Assembly: GCF_000524195.1 (NCBI RefSeq)
Contig: NW_020170390.1
Location: 900,824 to 964,823 of the forward strand
DNA from: Echinococcus granulosus
Lineage: Eukaryota; Platyhelminthes; Cestoda; Cyclophyllidea; Taeniidae
Length of the DNA stretch: 64,000 nucleotides
Reading direction: 5' to 3'
Shown here: one piece after another, positions 14,501 through 27,700 of the stretch
Layout: every line of letters begins with the position of its first letter
Numbering within the stretch: position 1 is the first letter of the stretch
Made by a program: the position numbers and the translations under genes
Notes under the pieces: generated by a model
The model's database searches: none
What the model saw: only the letters and a program-made list of their open reading frames with translations
What the model was told of the DNA's origin: nothing

Positions 14501-17497
14501 CATTTCTTCCCTTGGATTCATTTCGCATAGCACCTACAGAGTGGTTGTTACACTGCTAGTTACTCATTGTGCATATGTTAGATTCCCGTCTCAACGCTAA
14601 ACTCAAGTCGACCACAGTGTATTCTTTGAGGTCAGTAATTTTTGCAGTAGTGATATTTACAAATTACGATTCACAATAGCATTCAGATTTATAAACCCTA
14701 GGACGTTATTCCATGGTTCGGTTATTAGAACAGGAAAGTCGTTGATATCGGGTGTAACATATGCGATGGTAGGTTCATGCTTATTAAAAAGAAGGTACTT
14801 ATTTGACACTAACAAACTTGAACTAAACACTACAGCGTTTGCATGTACGGAGCGCAAGACTGGGCGAATCCTTCGCGAAGGCCTTCGAGACAGGCTGCAT
14901 CAGCAAATTTTTGAACGAATAAACGGTAGGCAAACTGCGTTCTGTCTTTATTGTAGTAACGGGGAATCGGCGTTTCGAGGCTCAGCGCCCATAATACCGT
15001 GGTACCAGCAGCGCCTTAATCAGGGCAACCTCTGGTGTCAGCGCAGTTCGGAGGCCGAGGAGCCTGGCAGGTGGGTTATTCGCTCACCCTCCTCATTTGT
15101 CTGCTTAATCGCGAACTGTCTCCCTTCTGCGATCGTACTTCCCGCCGATACTGCTTCTCAGTACCGATCGCCCTCCGGGCTGGTTAAAATGATGAAATTG
15201 AGTAATTTTGTGCTCGTTTAGTAATCAGATTTATCCGATATACTGATATTTTATGGTCATTTTTCTGCTCACTCGGATCCGGGATTCTTTATGACCACTT
15301 TCTACAATTTTTAAACTAATGTATTTCTTCGCAGACTAACTTAAAATAATGGGACAATTTCTCAAGTGAAGCCGATGTGCCGTTAAATCAGCCTGACTAG
15401 CATAACAAGAAGTGCTGTTTGTCCTTTGCTCTGATCTCTATTACCACCATTTTTGGAATGAAGTTGTACATGCTTTTGGTTTTAATTTTATGGTTGTTTG
15501 ATTGGTTTTAATTGCATTATATCTCAAGAATTGCGCGCTATCAAATTGGCAAATTTCAGGGGATTATTTGCGTAATTTTATTAACCTTACTACAAAGTTG
15601 TCTTTCGTCTGATTATTTTCCACGCTTCATCATGCATGTGATTTCAAAGTCCACCTAGTATTGCTACAATAATTAATTGGTTTTAATAACTGCCTTGTGT
15701 TATTCTGTGGCAGTTTTGCAGAAACTAGCTTAAAATATGTAATACCAAGTTTTCATTAACTTTAGTCATAAAATGGGCCTTTTTGTGATGGAATGTAATG
15801 TGTACATGTTGTGTACCGCCTCAAGTCTTCCTTGAGATCGTAACAAGCCAAAATGGCGGTTGGGAGGCTATTGCCATGCCCCAAAGGCTGTGCCACAGAG
15901 TGGAAATGAGGCCTGTGAAGACGGAAGTGCCAGCGTAATTAAAAATGTTCAGTCGCACAGAATCCCAAATTACTGCAGTTTTACTTTGCCCGGGATGATT
16001 TAACCGAGTGATCCCGCGCTTCCAAAATTATTGCTTGCAAATTGCACGGAATTGGGGCTTGTGAAGTGTTTCAAAGCAATGTTAAATTAATTAATAACGT
16101 TCCGTTTGATGCGGTTAATTCTCTTATTACGAATGATGAAACGCCTTGGCACGCGAAAGGGACCATAGTGCTTTGTGCGCACTCCTCAAGTGCGACATGG
16201 TTTTCCATCATTGGAATTTGTTTCCTTCCAATCCTTTTTTCTCTTCCACTGACAGGACCTCAGTGGGTGGAAGTCTCTCGCGCAGTAATACCAATCGCCA
16301 AAGCCTGCGCAGCTTTCTCTTCAATGGAAACGCAGAACAAAACGTCGGAAGCAAAAAGTAATGCAAATGACTCCCATTTCCGAACACTAGTCCCTCGTTT
16401 GCTCATCCACGAATAATTCCAAATAACTATGTTATTGAAGCCAAGCGAAACATCTCAATAATGAATAAATCGAAAAGGGATGTAGCCTTTCGCGTAATAA
16501 TGTATCGTTTTATACTCATCCCTATTGATTACATAGTCTATTTTGGTGTTTTGTTCAATACCAAAAGATAGGTTAATTTGGGGATTTGCTTCCAGTCTTC
16601 AAAAAATGTCCCGAAGTGATTGACCCTCTGCTAAAGACATTATTTCATGCAGAGTTTTCTTTGCTAACATTTTAACAATTTCTTAGTTGTGAGCATTATT
16701 TGAATACACACAGATAAATCATTTCACTTTTTTTCGGTTCTAGTACTTAGTTAAAAGATACAAAAAATCTGAAGATCGTAGTGGAAGGCATTGGTTTTTT
16801 TAAAAGTATTTTAGTGAGAGGTTGTTGGAAAAGAATTCGCTTTTCTGACGTTTGATTACTCTTGAACAGGACGAAAGAGGAAGTGGCGCCGGTCACACCG
16901 TTGATGGTGCCTCCGTCCGGAGACGAGCGATCCATTTCGCGCAACAGTTCGCTGAGCAGCATTTCGCCTTTCCGCCCTTACGACGATAATGTCTTCAACG
17001 GAACCCCGCGCTCTCATTCACCTGCGGCCAAACTGCATCGTAGCCGCTCGACCAGCGAGACCTCTGATGTGGCCGTCATAGGCGTCAGGGAGCGAGTCAT
17101 CGAGCTCCAGCATCGAAGCGCTACTGCTTCTCCCTCGGCAGCTACAAAACAGCACTTCCCTCCACTCAGTCTCATTCCACAACTGCGTCAACGGAAGTCT
17201 GAGCTCACAGTTGACTGGCTGGAGCGCTTAGAGGGCCAGTTGAAGCAGTACATGGAGTCCTCCTGCCACGAGTATAATGTCATTCTTCGCTGGATCTTAT
17301 CCTGTGGTTCGAGACAAGAGGATAGCTATGCGGCAACCTCCCTGCAGACGTCAGTTGAGGATCTTGTGAGCCATTTGACCGCGCGTGACGCTATCAATGG
17401 CTCGAGGGATGTATTACCTCCCCAGCCGTTACGAGGAGATGATTATTTCAACCCGAATGAAATGCACTCACATAGAACTTCTTCAGGTAGGCACTGA
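8518..17497 (+). CDS. Unrecognised protein with nine symmetric phase 2-2 exons
   Basis: Exons: 8518-8682, 8714-8857, 8893-9078, 9147-9226, 9434-9535, 9621-9710, 10091-10204, 10816-10905, 11064-11165, 11724-11756 (tentative), 13668-13748, 14957-15070, 16256-16357, 16870-17497. They join without frame break into about 676 aa. The first ATG in the open frame (8518) starts MGSKPDLIAGVGD. Residues 1 to about 190 look helical and folded (for example LENAISEAEKSV, RGLHLIEDVPSS). The middle is Ser/Asn/Glu-rich and probably disordered. The last exon has a Ser-rich stretch (RSRSTSETSD) and then a helical part (TVDWLERLEGQLKQY). No transmembrane helix or signal peptide is apparent. From the fifth exon on, every internal exon is 33, 81, 90, 102 or 114 nt and begins and ends in phase 2, so any could be skipped without frameshift. 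I do not recognise the family. An alternative donor at about 17490 could extend the gene. An AATAAA at about 18664 could serve as poly(A) signal. Confidence 0.7.
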
Positions 17498-19200
17498 ATA
17501 AGCGCAAAGCATCTGTGATACCTTTCGCTGGGATTGTGAACTAATATTGACTTTTTCCATTGCATTGACCCGTGTAAACCCGCTTTTTTAATGAGCAGTA
17601 AATTACCAGTGGAGCCTCATATGGTGTTTTGCCCGTAGGGATTGATATGGGTTTCGTTGAGTAGAAGAAGGAAAATGTGATTTAGTTTTAGCCTCTTTGG
17701 TAAAAATGAAGCCATTTTATAAGGAAAAGCAGGGAAGAAATTTAGGTCCAATTATTTCAGTGGTAAAATGGAGTTAACGCATGTGCATGTTGCGATCATT
17801 TTAGACTGGAAAACCTACCGGCCATCAATTAGAAAGTGGAGGTATGGGGTTCGCGACAGAAATTTCACCGTTTCTAGTGCTTCTGGTAAATCCGTTCGCT
17901 GGGTCTTCCCCAATATTGCAACAGTAGTTAAATATAGTCAAGTCACCTCATCACCCGTCAAAAGTGTATTCATATGTTAACTAGTTTAACCCATACTGAG
18001 AGTCCCAACTGTACGCAGTTTCATCTGATCGACAATATTCGTTCGGTACTTTCTGGTATTTTGGTGTAAAATCATCACTTTACGCTTCTGTCATTCCAGG
18101 TGGTAATCAAAAATGAGATACTTTGGTCTGCTGTTCAACGTAGTTTCGAAATTATGAGAGGGACCAAAAGTGTAGTGGGGCTGTCGTTGCGTCCCTGCAA
18201 CTGCAAAGCGGTTTTTGTGGGTAGTTTACATAAAGGTAAAAAGGTCTCGCAGACCATTCAGGCACCCCGTAATGTTTAAAATTCTGTGAAAGAAAAATTT
18301 AATTAAGCATGTGAGTACATTCAATTGTGTTGAAGTGAATGCATTCACACATATCAAAATAATCTATTCTAGCACTAAACTTGCATTTATTATAGAAACA
18401 GGAAGAGTAGGACGTTGCTAGATGCCTCTCCCAAAACAGTTCCACCCTTCAAATTACTAAGATTTCTTCAGAACCATCCAGATTTCCGTTCAAATCAACC
18501 ATTATCGAGGTTTTCCAAATACTTTTTAACTCATCTGTTTACATACATCATTAAAAGAGGGTTTAGAAGACGCCAGTCGAACGCCGAATTCGGATGCGCA
18601 TGGGTAAAGCACTCAATGAGTGGGAAATTAGCGAAAAGGCATATTCAGTGGTTTTGTTTAGTAAATAAATGAGTTTTAATCACTTATAACCCATATTTTT
18701 ATTTGACAAAAACAGTCGATGCAGCTATGCATTTAAGTAACAGGAATTGATTAATGGATAGACAATAAAACGCCATTTGTTTATTAGGTAGAGTACGTTT
18801 TCTGTCGAAAGAAAGAGATGAAACATTGTAAATCAAACCGAAAAATGCAAAAGACATTGAAATCCATGCGTTAATAGTGAACAAACTATGTGCTAAGATA
18901 AATCTCAGAATTCATCGCCTACCACAATGACTTATTTACGGAATTTAATTGACAACGGCAAGTGTTTTGCGGATATAACACCGCTCTTATGTATTTTTGC
19001 GATTTACGGGTCTTGAGCAAAAGCCAATTAAGAAGTCCTTCCTAGTATGAAGCTGAACGGAGCATAAGGCAGTTAATTATATGCAAAAATGCTTGTTTTA
19101 TTTTACCAAATTTGGTATCGACCTCATTGAGGGAGTTTGGACATCACAGCGAAAACCCATGTATGCCAATTGGAAATTGGAGTAAGTTGGTTTTTTCTTT
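17498..19200. other. Intergenic, no supported gene
   Basis: About 1.7 kb between the gene ending at 17497 and the GAPDH-like gene. Open frames at 17768-17980 and 18415-18672 (plus) and 18699-18884 (minus) are short, lack family resemblance and have no convincing splice partners. I see 3'-UTR-like AT-rich sequence and nothing else supportable. Confidence 0.5.
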
Positions 19201-19278
19201 AAAGCTTTGTGAATAAAGATGTGGAGATCCTCTTCGTCCTTTGACGTGGTACGTTCTTCTATCAAAGCTTGATTAAAG

Positions 19279-21434
19279 GCCTCCCCGAATACGCGTGGGA
19301 ATCAATGGATATGGGCCAACTGCAAGAAACTTTTTAAGGTGTGCTATTGAAAGTGATCGGGGCATCGATGTTGTTGCAATAAATGCTCCGGGTATAACTC
19401 CCGAGCTTTTAGTTTATTTAATTAAATATAATAGTGTGTACTCACCATGTCCTGGAGTAATCAAAAGCAAAGCAACTTTCGAGAGACCATTTGATCCCGA
19501 TGCTCCCAATTGCCTGATGCTAGATATTTGTGGACGAAAAATAGCATATTTTGACTACNNNNNNNNNNNNNNNNNNNNNNNNNNNNNNNNNNNNNNNNNN
19601 NNNNNNNNNNNNNNNNNNNNNNNNNNNNNNNNNNNNNNNNNNNNNNNNNNNNNNNNNNCTGGATGGACGTCGAATACGTATTGGACGCTAGTGAACATCT
19701 CATTAAATTGGAAGATGCTGAAGTGTGTGACTGTTAATTTTGGTTTGACCAAATCACTGCGAAGTTTCCACTTTAGTGTTCTAGTTTATAACTTTAATGA
19801 AATCAATAATTTTTGTGGTTTAGATTCAGATAAGCCTTCCGTTCATATGGACTATATTATCAAACATATATATTGTGCATATTATTATGCATACACAAGT
19901 AGGAATGCAAATCCATTTACCTGCATGCAAAATCGTAAAAGCAATACATGTATGGGTCTTTTTATAGAAGCATCTGAGTGGTGGTCGGGCGAGAAAAGTT
20001 GTCGTTGTGGGAGACACGGTGGATATCCCGATCATATTTTATCCAATTAGTTACCGGAAATACCAGAGAGGCTGCAGCATTATTTCCGCAGGGAGTGCCG
20101 ATGCCTTGGCATTTGCCACATTATTATACCTACTCGAAAAAGAATTTGGGATAATTGAAGGAATGGCTACTCTAGTGACTGGATATTCATCTAATCAACG
20201 CATTGTCGACGGACCAAATAGTAATGTAGGTTTTTGGCCGCGAATATGAGCTATGCCTGTATTTTCGAGAGCGGGGTCTATGTTTAGATAAGATAACAAT
20301 ATTGCCTTTATTAATCTCGACGTTGGGTAGTTTCCTCAAAACAAAAACGTCTGTGTTTTTCAGTGGCAAAAATAGTTACTTTTCTATTCCGGAAATAAGG
20401 CAATTTATGCTGCTATTTATCCAAGCATCGAACTTGTAAACTTAGCTAACTTTATTTTTTAACAAACACATTCACACACCTCATTTTTCTTTTATTGACG
20501 CTTCTAAAGCTTTGGTTACTTTGTTACGAATTATACAAATTAACTCGTGTATTTATTTGTAAAGGAATGGCGTTTAGGCCGGGGAGCAGCGCAATCAATT
20601 ATTCCCTACAATTTAAATAGGGTTCTTCATACGATTTCGCAGTCGATGCCCGATATGGCTGAAAAGATCTCGATTACTGGTTGCTCTGTGCCGGTAGACT
20701 CAGGCAGTGCCATCGACTTTACCTGCCGCCTTTCTCGCCCTGTTGCGAGCGTCAGCGAACTGGCGGATATCCTTAGAGAGAGTAACACTCTCAAGACCCT
20801 CGAGGTCATTCATACGAAGTGTCAACCTGGGTGGCTGCTCTCACAGTGGTGCCCCGAAATTCCTGAACTAAATAAATCTGACCTTCCTGAGGTAGACTGC
20901 ACAGCGGACCCCAACACGATCAAGCGTTTTAATGCGCAGAAAATCCTTGATTCAACAGCGGAGGAGGAGGTTTGCCTTGAGGCAAAAAGAGAGACGAAGA
21001 TCAGTAGACTCACTGCGCCGGAACCGTTACCACAGAAATCCGTAGGGCTGGCCTCAGGAGTCGTGCATTTTTGGCAGAACGAGGATAACCGTTGTGTGGG
21101 AAGAGACATTCTGTCCTCAGACTGTATGATGACATTAGACGTGCACTCTTGCTTGTTGATTCCGGATGGTTCTCTCATAAAACTGATTGCATGGTGAGTA
21201 ATGTTTTGCAAAAATTTTTAGTTCCCAGTTATCAGAGTCGAAAGGATATAAGGCTCGGAATCTGTTGTTGTATTAGTAGAAAGAATAAAGTTTAGTTACC
21301 AACCTTTGAAAATTGTAAGCGAAATTTAAAGTCTTATCTTCCTGCATTCTTAATCAAGGTACGATCGTGATATGTCTTTCTGCAAACGGATTCTGGACCT
21401 ACTCGTTTACATGCGTCACGTGGACCATAGTTAA
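19279..21434 (+). CDS. Divergent GAPDH-like protein lacking catalytic residues (pseudoenzyme)
   Basis: Paralogue of glyceraldehyde-3-phosphate dehydrogenase, normally a glycolytic NAD-dependent tetramer. Exons: about 19279-19558 (its 5' join is unresolved), a piece ending at 19722 after an assembly gap, 19968-20225, 20565-21194 and 21359-21434 (stop TAA). Family landmarks are clear: GINGYG at the N terminus, VEYVLDASEHL, HLSGGRARKV, FGIIEGMATLV, VDGPNSN, EWRLGRGAAQSIIP, DFTCRLSRP, and LIKLIAWYDRDMS for the usual WYDNEFGY end. Key positions have changed. The NAD-contacting Asp in NDP is now NAP. The active-site SNASCTTNC is SAGSADALA, so Cys becomes Ala. The catalytic His is Thr (TLVTGYSS). 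The third Gly of GxGxxG is Ala. Between the usual YTEHQ and SSDF segments there are about 91 extra residues. All frames are open and introns are GT-AG, so this is more likely a working gene than a pseudogene. It cannot be a normal GAPDH; a structural or regulatory role is inference. Confidence 0.85.
19559..19658. other. Assembly gap (100 N) inside the GAPDH-like gene
   Basis: A run of exactly 100 Ns, probably a placeholder for a gap of unknown size. The GAPDH-like reading frame before the gap (ending FDY) and after it (WMDVEYVLD) is not continuous at 100 nt, so the true length differs or an intron lies inside. About 10 residues of the family alignment are missing here. Confidence 0.95.
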
Positions 21435-23315
<1,881 letters not shown>

Positions 23316-23471
23316 TGCCACCTATGACAAATAACTAATCCTGCATTTCAATCTGTTCAGCGCTGCTTCTGACTGTCGTCTTGTTGAGCGTGCATCCGGT
23401 CCACCCCCCAAAATCATGTCCCACCTTCCTGTGATCCAGCTAGCGCTGCAGTAACCTTCACGAGGTTCTCA

Positions 23472-23477
23472 AATAAA
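23472..23477 (+). terminator. Poly(A) signal AATAAA downstream of INAFM
   Basis: A canonical AATAAA hexamer on the plus strand, about 155 nt after the INAFM stop codon. It is the first one downstream and fits a short 3' UTR. Confidence 0.6.
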
Positions 23478-23479
23478 TC

Positions 23480-24750
23480 ACGTCTACTCCCATCCTCTCG
23501 TTTTTTGTCTTCATTATCTCACGCCATCTAGGTGGTCACCGCAGAGACGCTCGCCTTCACACACATTTACTCCGCTGAATGAGTTTTTACCATCTGTGGA
23601 TCTCTGTTTGCATCAGCTCACAGGAGGCCCCAGCCGACCCATCCTCGGTATCCCTCCCACGCGTCTATGCAGTACTTTAGTTGGTCATTTGTGGCAATCA
23701 TACTTCTAGTTCTCTACCTGATTTTTGATACAACGGTTTGTAGCTTAGAACCCATAAGTCAACCTCTATGGTCATTTTTAACCATTTTTAGAGTCGATCA
23801 TCCATGTGTCCTGGTGATGAGCATATCCCTTTGATATGACAGGTATATGTTTCAAATGTGTGATGTTTAATGGACTCTATCAAAATACAGAAAACCTGCC
23901 AAGAAAATAAAATTTGAGGTACAGGAAATCAGATAGTTATAAGAGGAACAGCAGCTGATAGTTGATCGTGAAGGATCATTGGCGAAGATAGGCGGGTGAC
24001 TGGTAACGAAAACAGCTAAATAGAAAGTAATTCCTCCTATAAATATTGAGAGAGGTCAAATGCAATTCCAGTTTAACTCGTAATATAATGGGACTGGGCA
24101 AAACGTCCAACGACAGGACCCCGCAGTCGAGAGGAACAAGGGTATAGTGCAGTGAAGGTGTCAAAAAAAGACGTACATTGAACTTCATAACTTGACCATG
24201 GTTAAGGGGAACGGGATCGTTTTTCTTTCTCTAGAATGGGAGGAATTTTAATGTAGGTATGTATGCTCTGATGGAGAAACCTTCCAAAAATTTCTGCTAA
24301 AAGGGTGCGGTAATGAAAAAAAATATAGGATAAGACATTGCTTTAACGATAAGCCGGTGGCGTCAGATAAAGCTTTGGAATGGACAACAATTGCACGTCC
24401 GAATGCAACACAAACTCACAGTATTTACTCGGTGGGAGATTCCTCAGCCTAAAAAAGAATCCATTAAAGGGTAGAAAACAAGATTTGACTGCTTAATGTC
24501 CCCGTAAACTTTAAATGCAATTATGTAGTAAACAACCACTATTAATGTCTTTTCTATTCGAAATAGTTAAATATAGTAATAAATATGCAAACAGGGCTCT
24601 AATTGCTATCTCTTATTGTAAAAGTTAAAGCATAACATGCCCCGAGTGTATTGATAATAATGCAGTATCAAGCATGCCGTATTAATACCAATATTAAGTT
24701 CTGTTGTTATTATTATGAGCGAGAATGGATTATAATCAAGGAACGATAAA
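23480..24750. other. Intergenic region between convergent genes, nothing supported
   Basis: About 1.27 kb between INAFM (plus) and the terminal exon of the RGG gene (minus). No ORF has family resemblance and no clear repeat is visible. The part next to 24750 probably holds the 3' UTR of the minus-strand gene. Confidence 0.45.
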
Positions 24751-27700
24751 CTAGATGAAAGTGGGAGACAAATGCCTGACCTTTATGCTGGTATCTTTAC
24801 TGATGCTACTTTCCAAATGCCCTTCTTTGGTAATCCTCTCCACATTTCCAGCCGACATTTCAGGCTTCCCGGGTGTTACACTTTCTTCACTTAAATCTAT
24901 CTCACCACTTATAATCGAAGCCTATATAAAAAAAAAATTAATAATGGAATAATCATGCTAAGTTTCAGTTAATAAATAACAAACGCAGGACTGTGTAAAA
25001 AGGCATCTGCCGACATACTGATGAATTGTGACTTTCATCAGCTGGGACTGATTCGAAGGACGTTTCACAGTCACCTGACTCTTGATTAGGCTGAGCATTC
25101 TATGGGTAAAAGTGGAACAGTGTCAATCCAGGAAAATGAATTTGGTGACTAATTTATTGCTGGGTCACGCAATCGACCCGAATGTCTCTGTTATCCTAAT
25201 GGTTATCGTTGTTTCTCGTGTATCTATTGGATACTAAAGCATCGATTTATTGCAAACTCCAAAGTGCCAAGTCAGAAAAATTTGGAAGATAAAAACCCGA
25301 GAATGTCCCGCATGTAGGTGGTAAGAGATGTAGGAATATTTGCTGAGTTGATAGGAAAAATATAATCGCCTTACCCCATCCGATTCCTCGGGCGTTATGG
25401 GTCCAGAATGAGTTAAGTCATGCGTCTTTTCATTCTAAATTGGAAAGAAAAACGAGACAAATCTATTAACAAACTGACATCATATGCATCTAAACTTCCA
25501 GCAATACAAAGGCAATTATGCTAAATGAACCTTTGAAACAAATGCTAACCAGAGTTGAATTTCATTTGGTGCTGTAACTGTCATCTTTATAAGAGTTAAG
25601 GGATTGGGGGAGATTTTGGAGTTCAACAGTTTGCGCATCGAATAGTGGAGACGCGGTATCATTGCAAGGTTGACAAAACAGGTTGTATTTGAACAGAACT
25701 ACTGATAATTTGCCAGTCAACAGTAAGGTAGGATTATCGTGTAAATATAGCGTGAGTACCCTACTGCTATTCCTTTATGCGAAAGCTGAGAGAATTGGCA
25801 CGATCCCGCCTCTCCTAGAGCTGAAGTTTTTCACAGCGTCATGGAGTCAGGAAGAATTTAAAAAAAAAACCTTATGAAACTACCGGTTCTGAGTAAATAG
25901 TGAAAGTCAGCAGTGTATACGATTCCAACCGATACTATTACAGATGATGTTATAAATGACACCGATTGATGCACTTTATGCGAATTGTATTTACTGTGTG
26001 GCTTCAGAGTATCTAGGCCGAAGTTGTGATGGACTCGGTGCGAACACGAGATCAGAGCGATGGCCAACTTACCTGTATCGAACATGCTTCAGTTATTTCT
26101 GGGGGAGTTTCTGCCTGTGGCGTTTTCTACAGTGAAGGAATAAAAACATTTAAGAGGGATTCACTCCACATCGCTTACCCTACTCTATTTAAGGTGAGTT
26201 ATCCTCTTATAAAACCCTAACAGTATCCAAAATAGGCGATGAAAAACGGACGGGAGGAAATGAAGCAATGCATTTCGATAATATGACATTATACATCTTC
26301 AGATGTTTTGGATTTTTCAGAACTTTCATGCGACAATTTCTGCAATAGAAAGAGGATCATCTGACGACAATTGTGGGATAAGTATTCGTGCGAAGCGCCA
26401 GGCTCCCAACTGAGTAAATATACTCGTTATGTGGCGGAAAATACTCGCTAAATGCAAATGGCTAAATGGAAATTTTACAGATATCAGTGATGTATACACG
26501 AGAAATTAGTTGGCTATGCAGTATTTCCATCAATCAGGATTACTTAATAGCCATATTTAAATCTAATTTGCTCCATATTATCACTGCAATTGCATGGAAT
26601 TCGATGTAATCACAAGGAAATCAAACCAGTGTCCTCTAACTTACCCTTTTAGAATCGGCTTTGGTGAATTCCATAGGGGTATTTGTCTGTGACATTCTCT
26701 ACACGGAAAGCACGAGGAAATGCATAAAAGGAATTATAGCTAGGGTTTATTACTATCAATTGTGTGAATTAAACTCAGAAAAGAAATGAAAATTAAGGAG
26801 GAAAACAGTAGACACAAATAACTTAGACAATGTGACATTGTACCTCTTCAGATATCTTGGACACTTCACTTTCGTGCAGTGGACCCTGTGGGGAAAAAGA
26901 AATTATTTGGGAACGATTTAAAGTTATCATAAAATTGGGTAGAGGAAGTTTTCAGGTTCCCAAGCCAGTATATCCCAGCTGCGAAAATCCGAACATAAAA
27001 CTTGTAAACGCCGACAGCTGATGAACGCTGAACTAGAACAAATAGGGGTGTTCTCCCTCAAAACAGAGGACATCTGCGCTAAGAGTACACAGGATTCGAG
27101 ACAATCACAGGAAGATTTAACTCGCGGACAGCAATCTTATCGACTAAATATCGCATTCAATCTTGGAGAAGTGTTAGCCGGTGACGTTTTGGCCACAATA
27201 AAGATGTCATGGAGGTCGTAAAATTACGGTTAGAGTAAAACTAGACCTTCCGTTAAACAAATTGAATCTACATTTATCGGTGAAAAGGTGCAAACATAAG
27301 TAAGCTAAACTAGTTTTGATAAATAAACTATCACGCTCCCTCAGGTTTTTGTGGAAGATTCCCCACATTCCTGCAGTCACTCCTATAAAAAGATGGGAAT
27401 AGTGACGCGTTTGCCACCAAAGCTGGTGAGGAAAATCACCCGCCACTGCCCGAATATTGCATTGCTTAAATATGGCACCAATTGTTTTGTTCTTCTCTTA
27501 CAATTCAATTAAACTCTTTTTAACTAAATGTCATTTGCGGTCTTCGGTGAGAAAATCAGGGCACCAAGTGTTAAAATGTATCTGCAAAGCTTTTGAAAAG
27601 TAACGAAGAAGATATTATCAAACTCCTGAATGAGAATGTGCAGAGAGATAAAGTTTGCCTAGCTGCAATCATCCGGACGGACGGGGAATCAACGTAGAAG

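Noticed and set aside
14742..14956. Upstream part of the long frame preceding the exon 14957-15070
   Set aside because: The acceptor at 14956 gives a symmetric 114-nt phase 2-2 exon like its neighbours. The upstream part has no acceptor with fitting phase, although its helix-like peptide keeps a small doubt.
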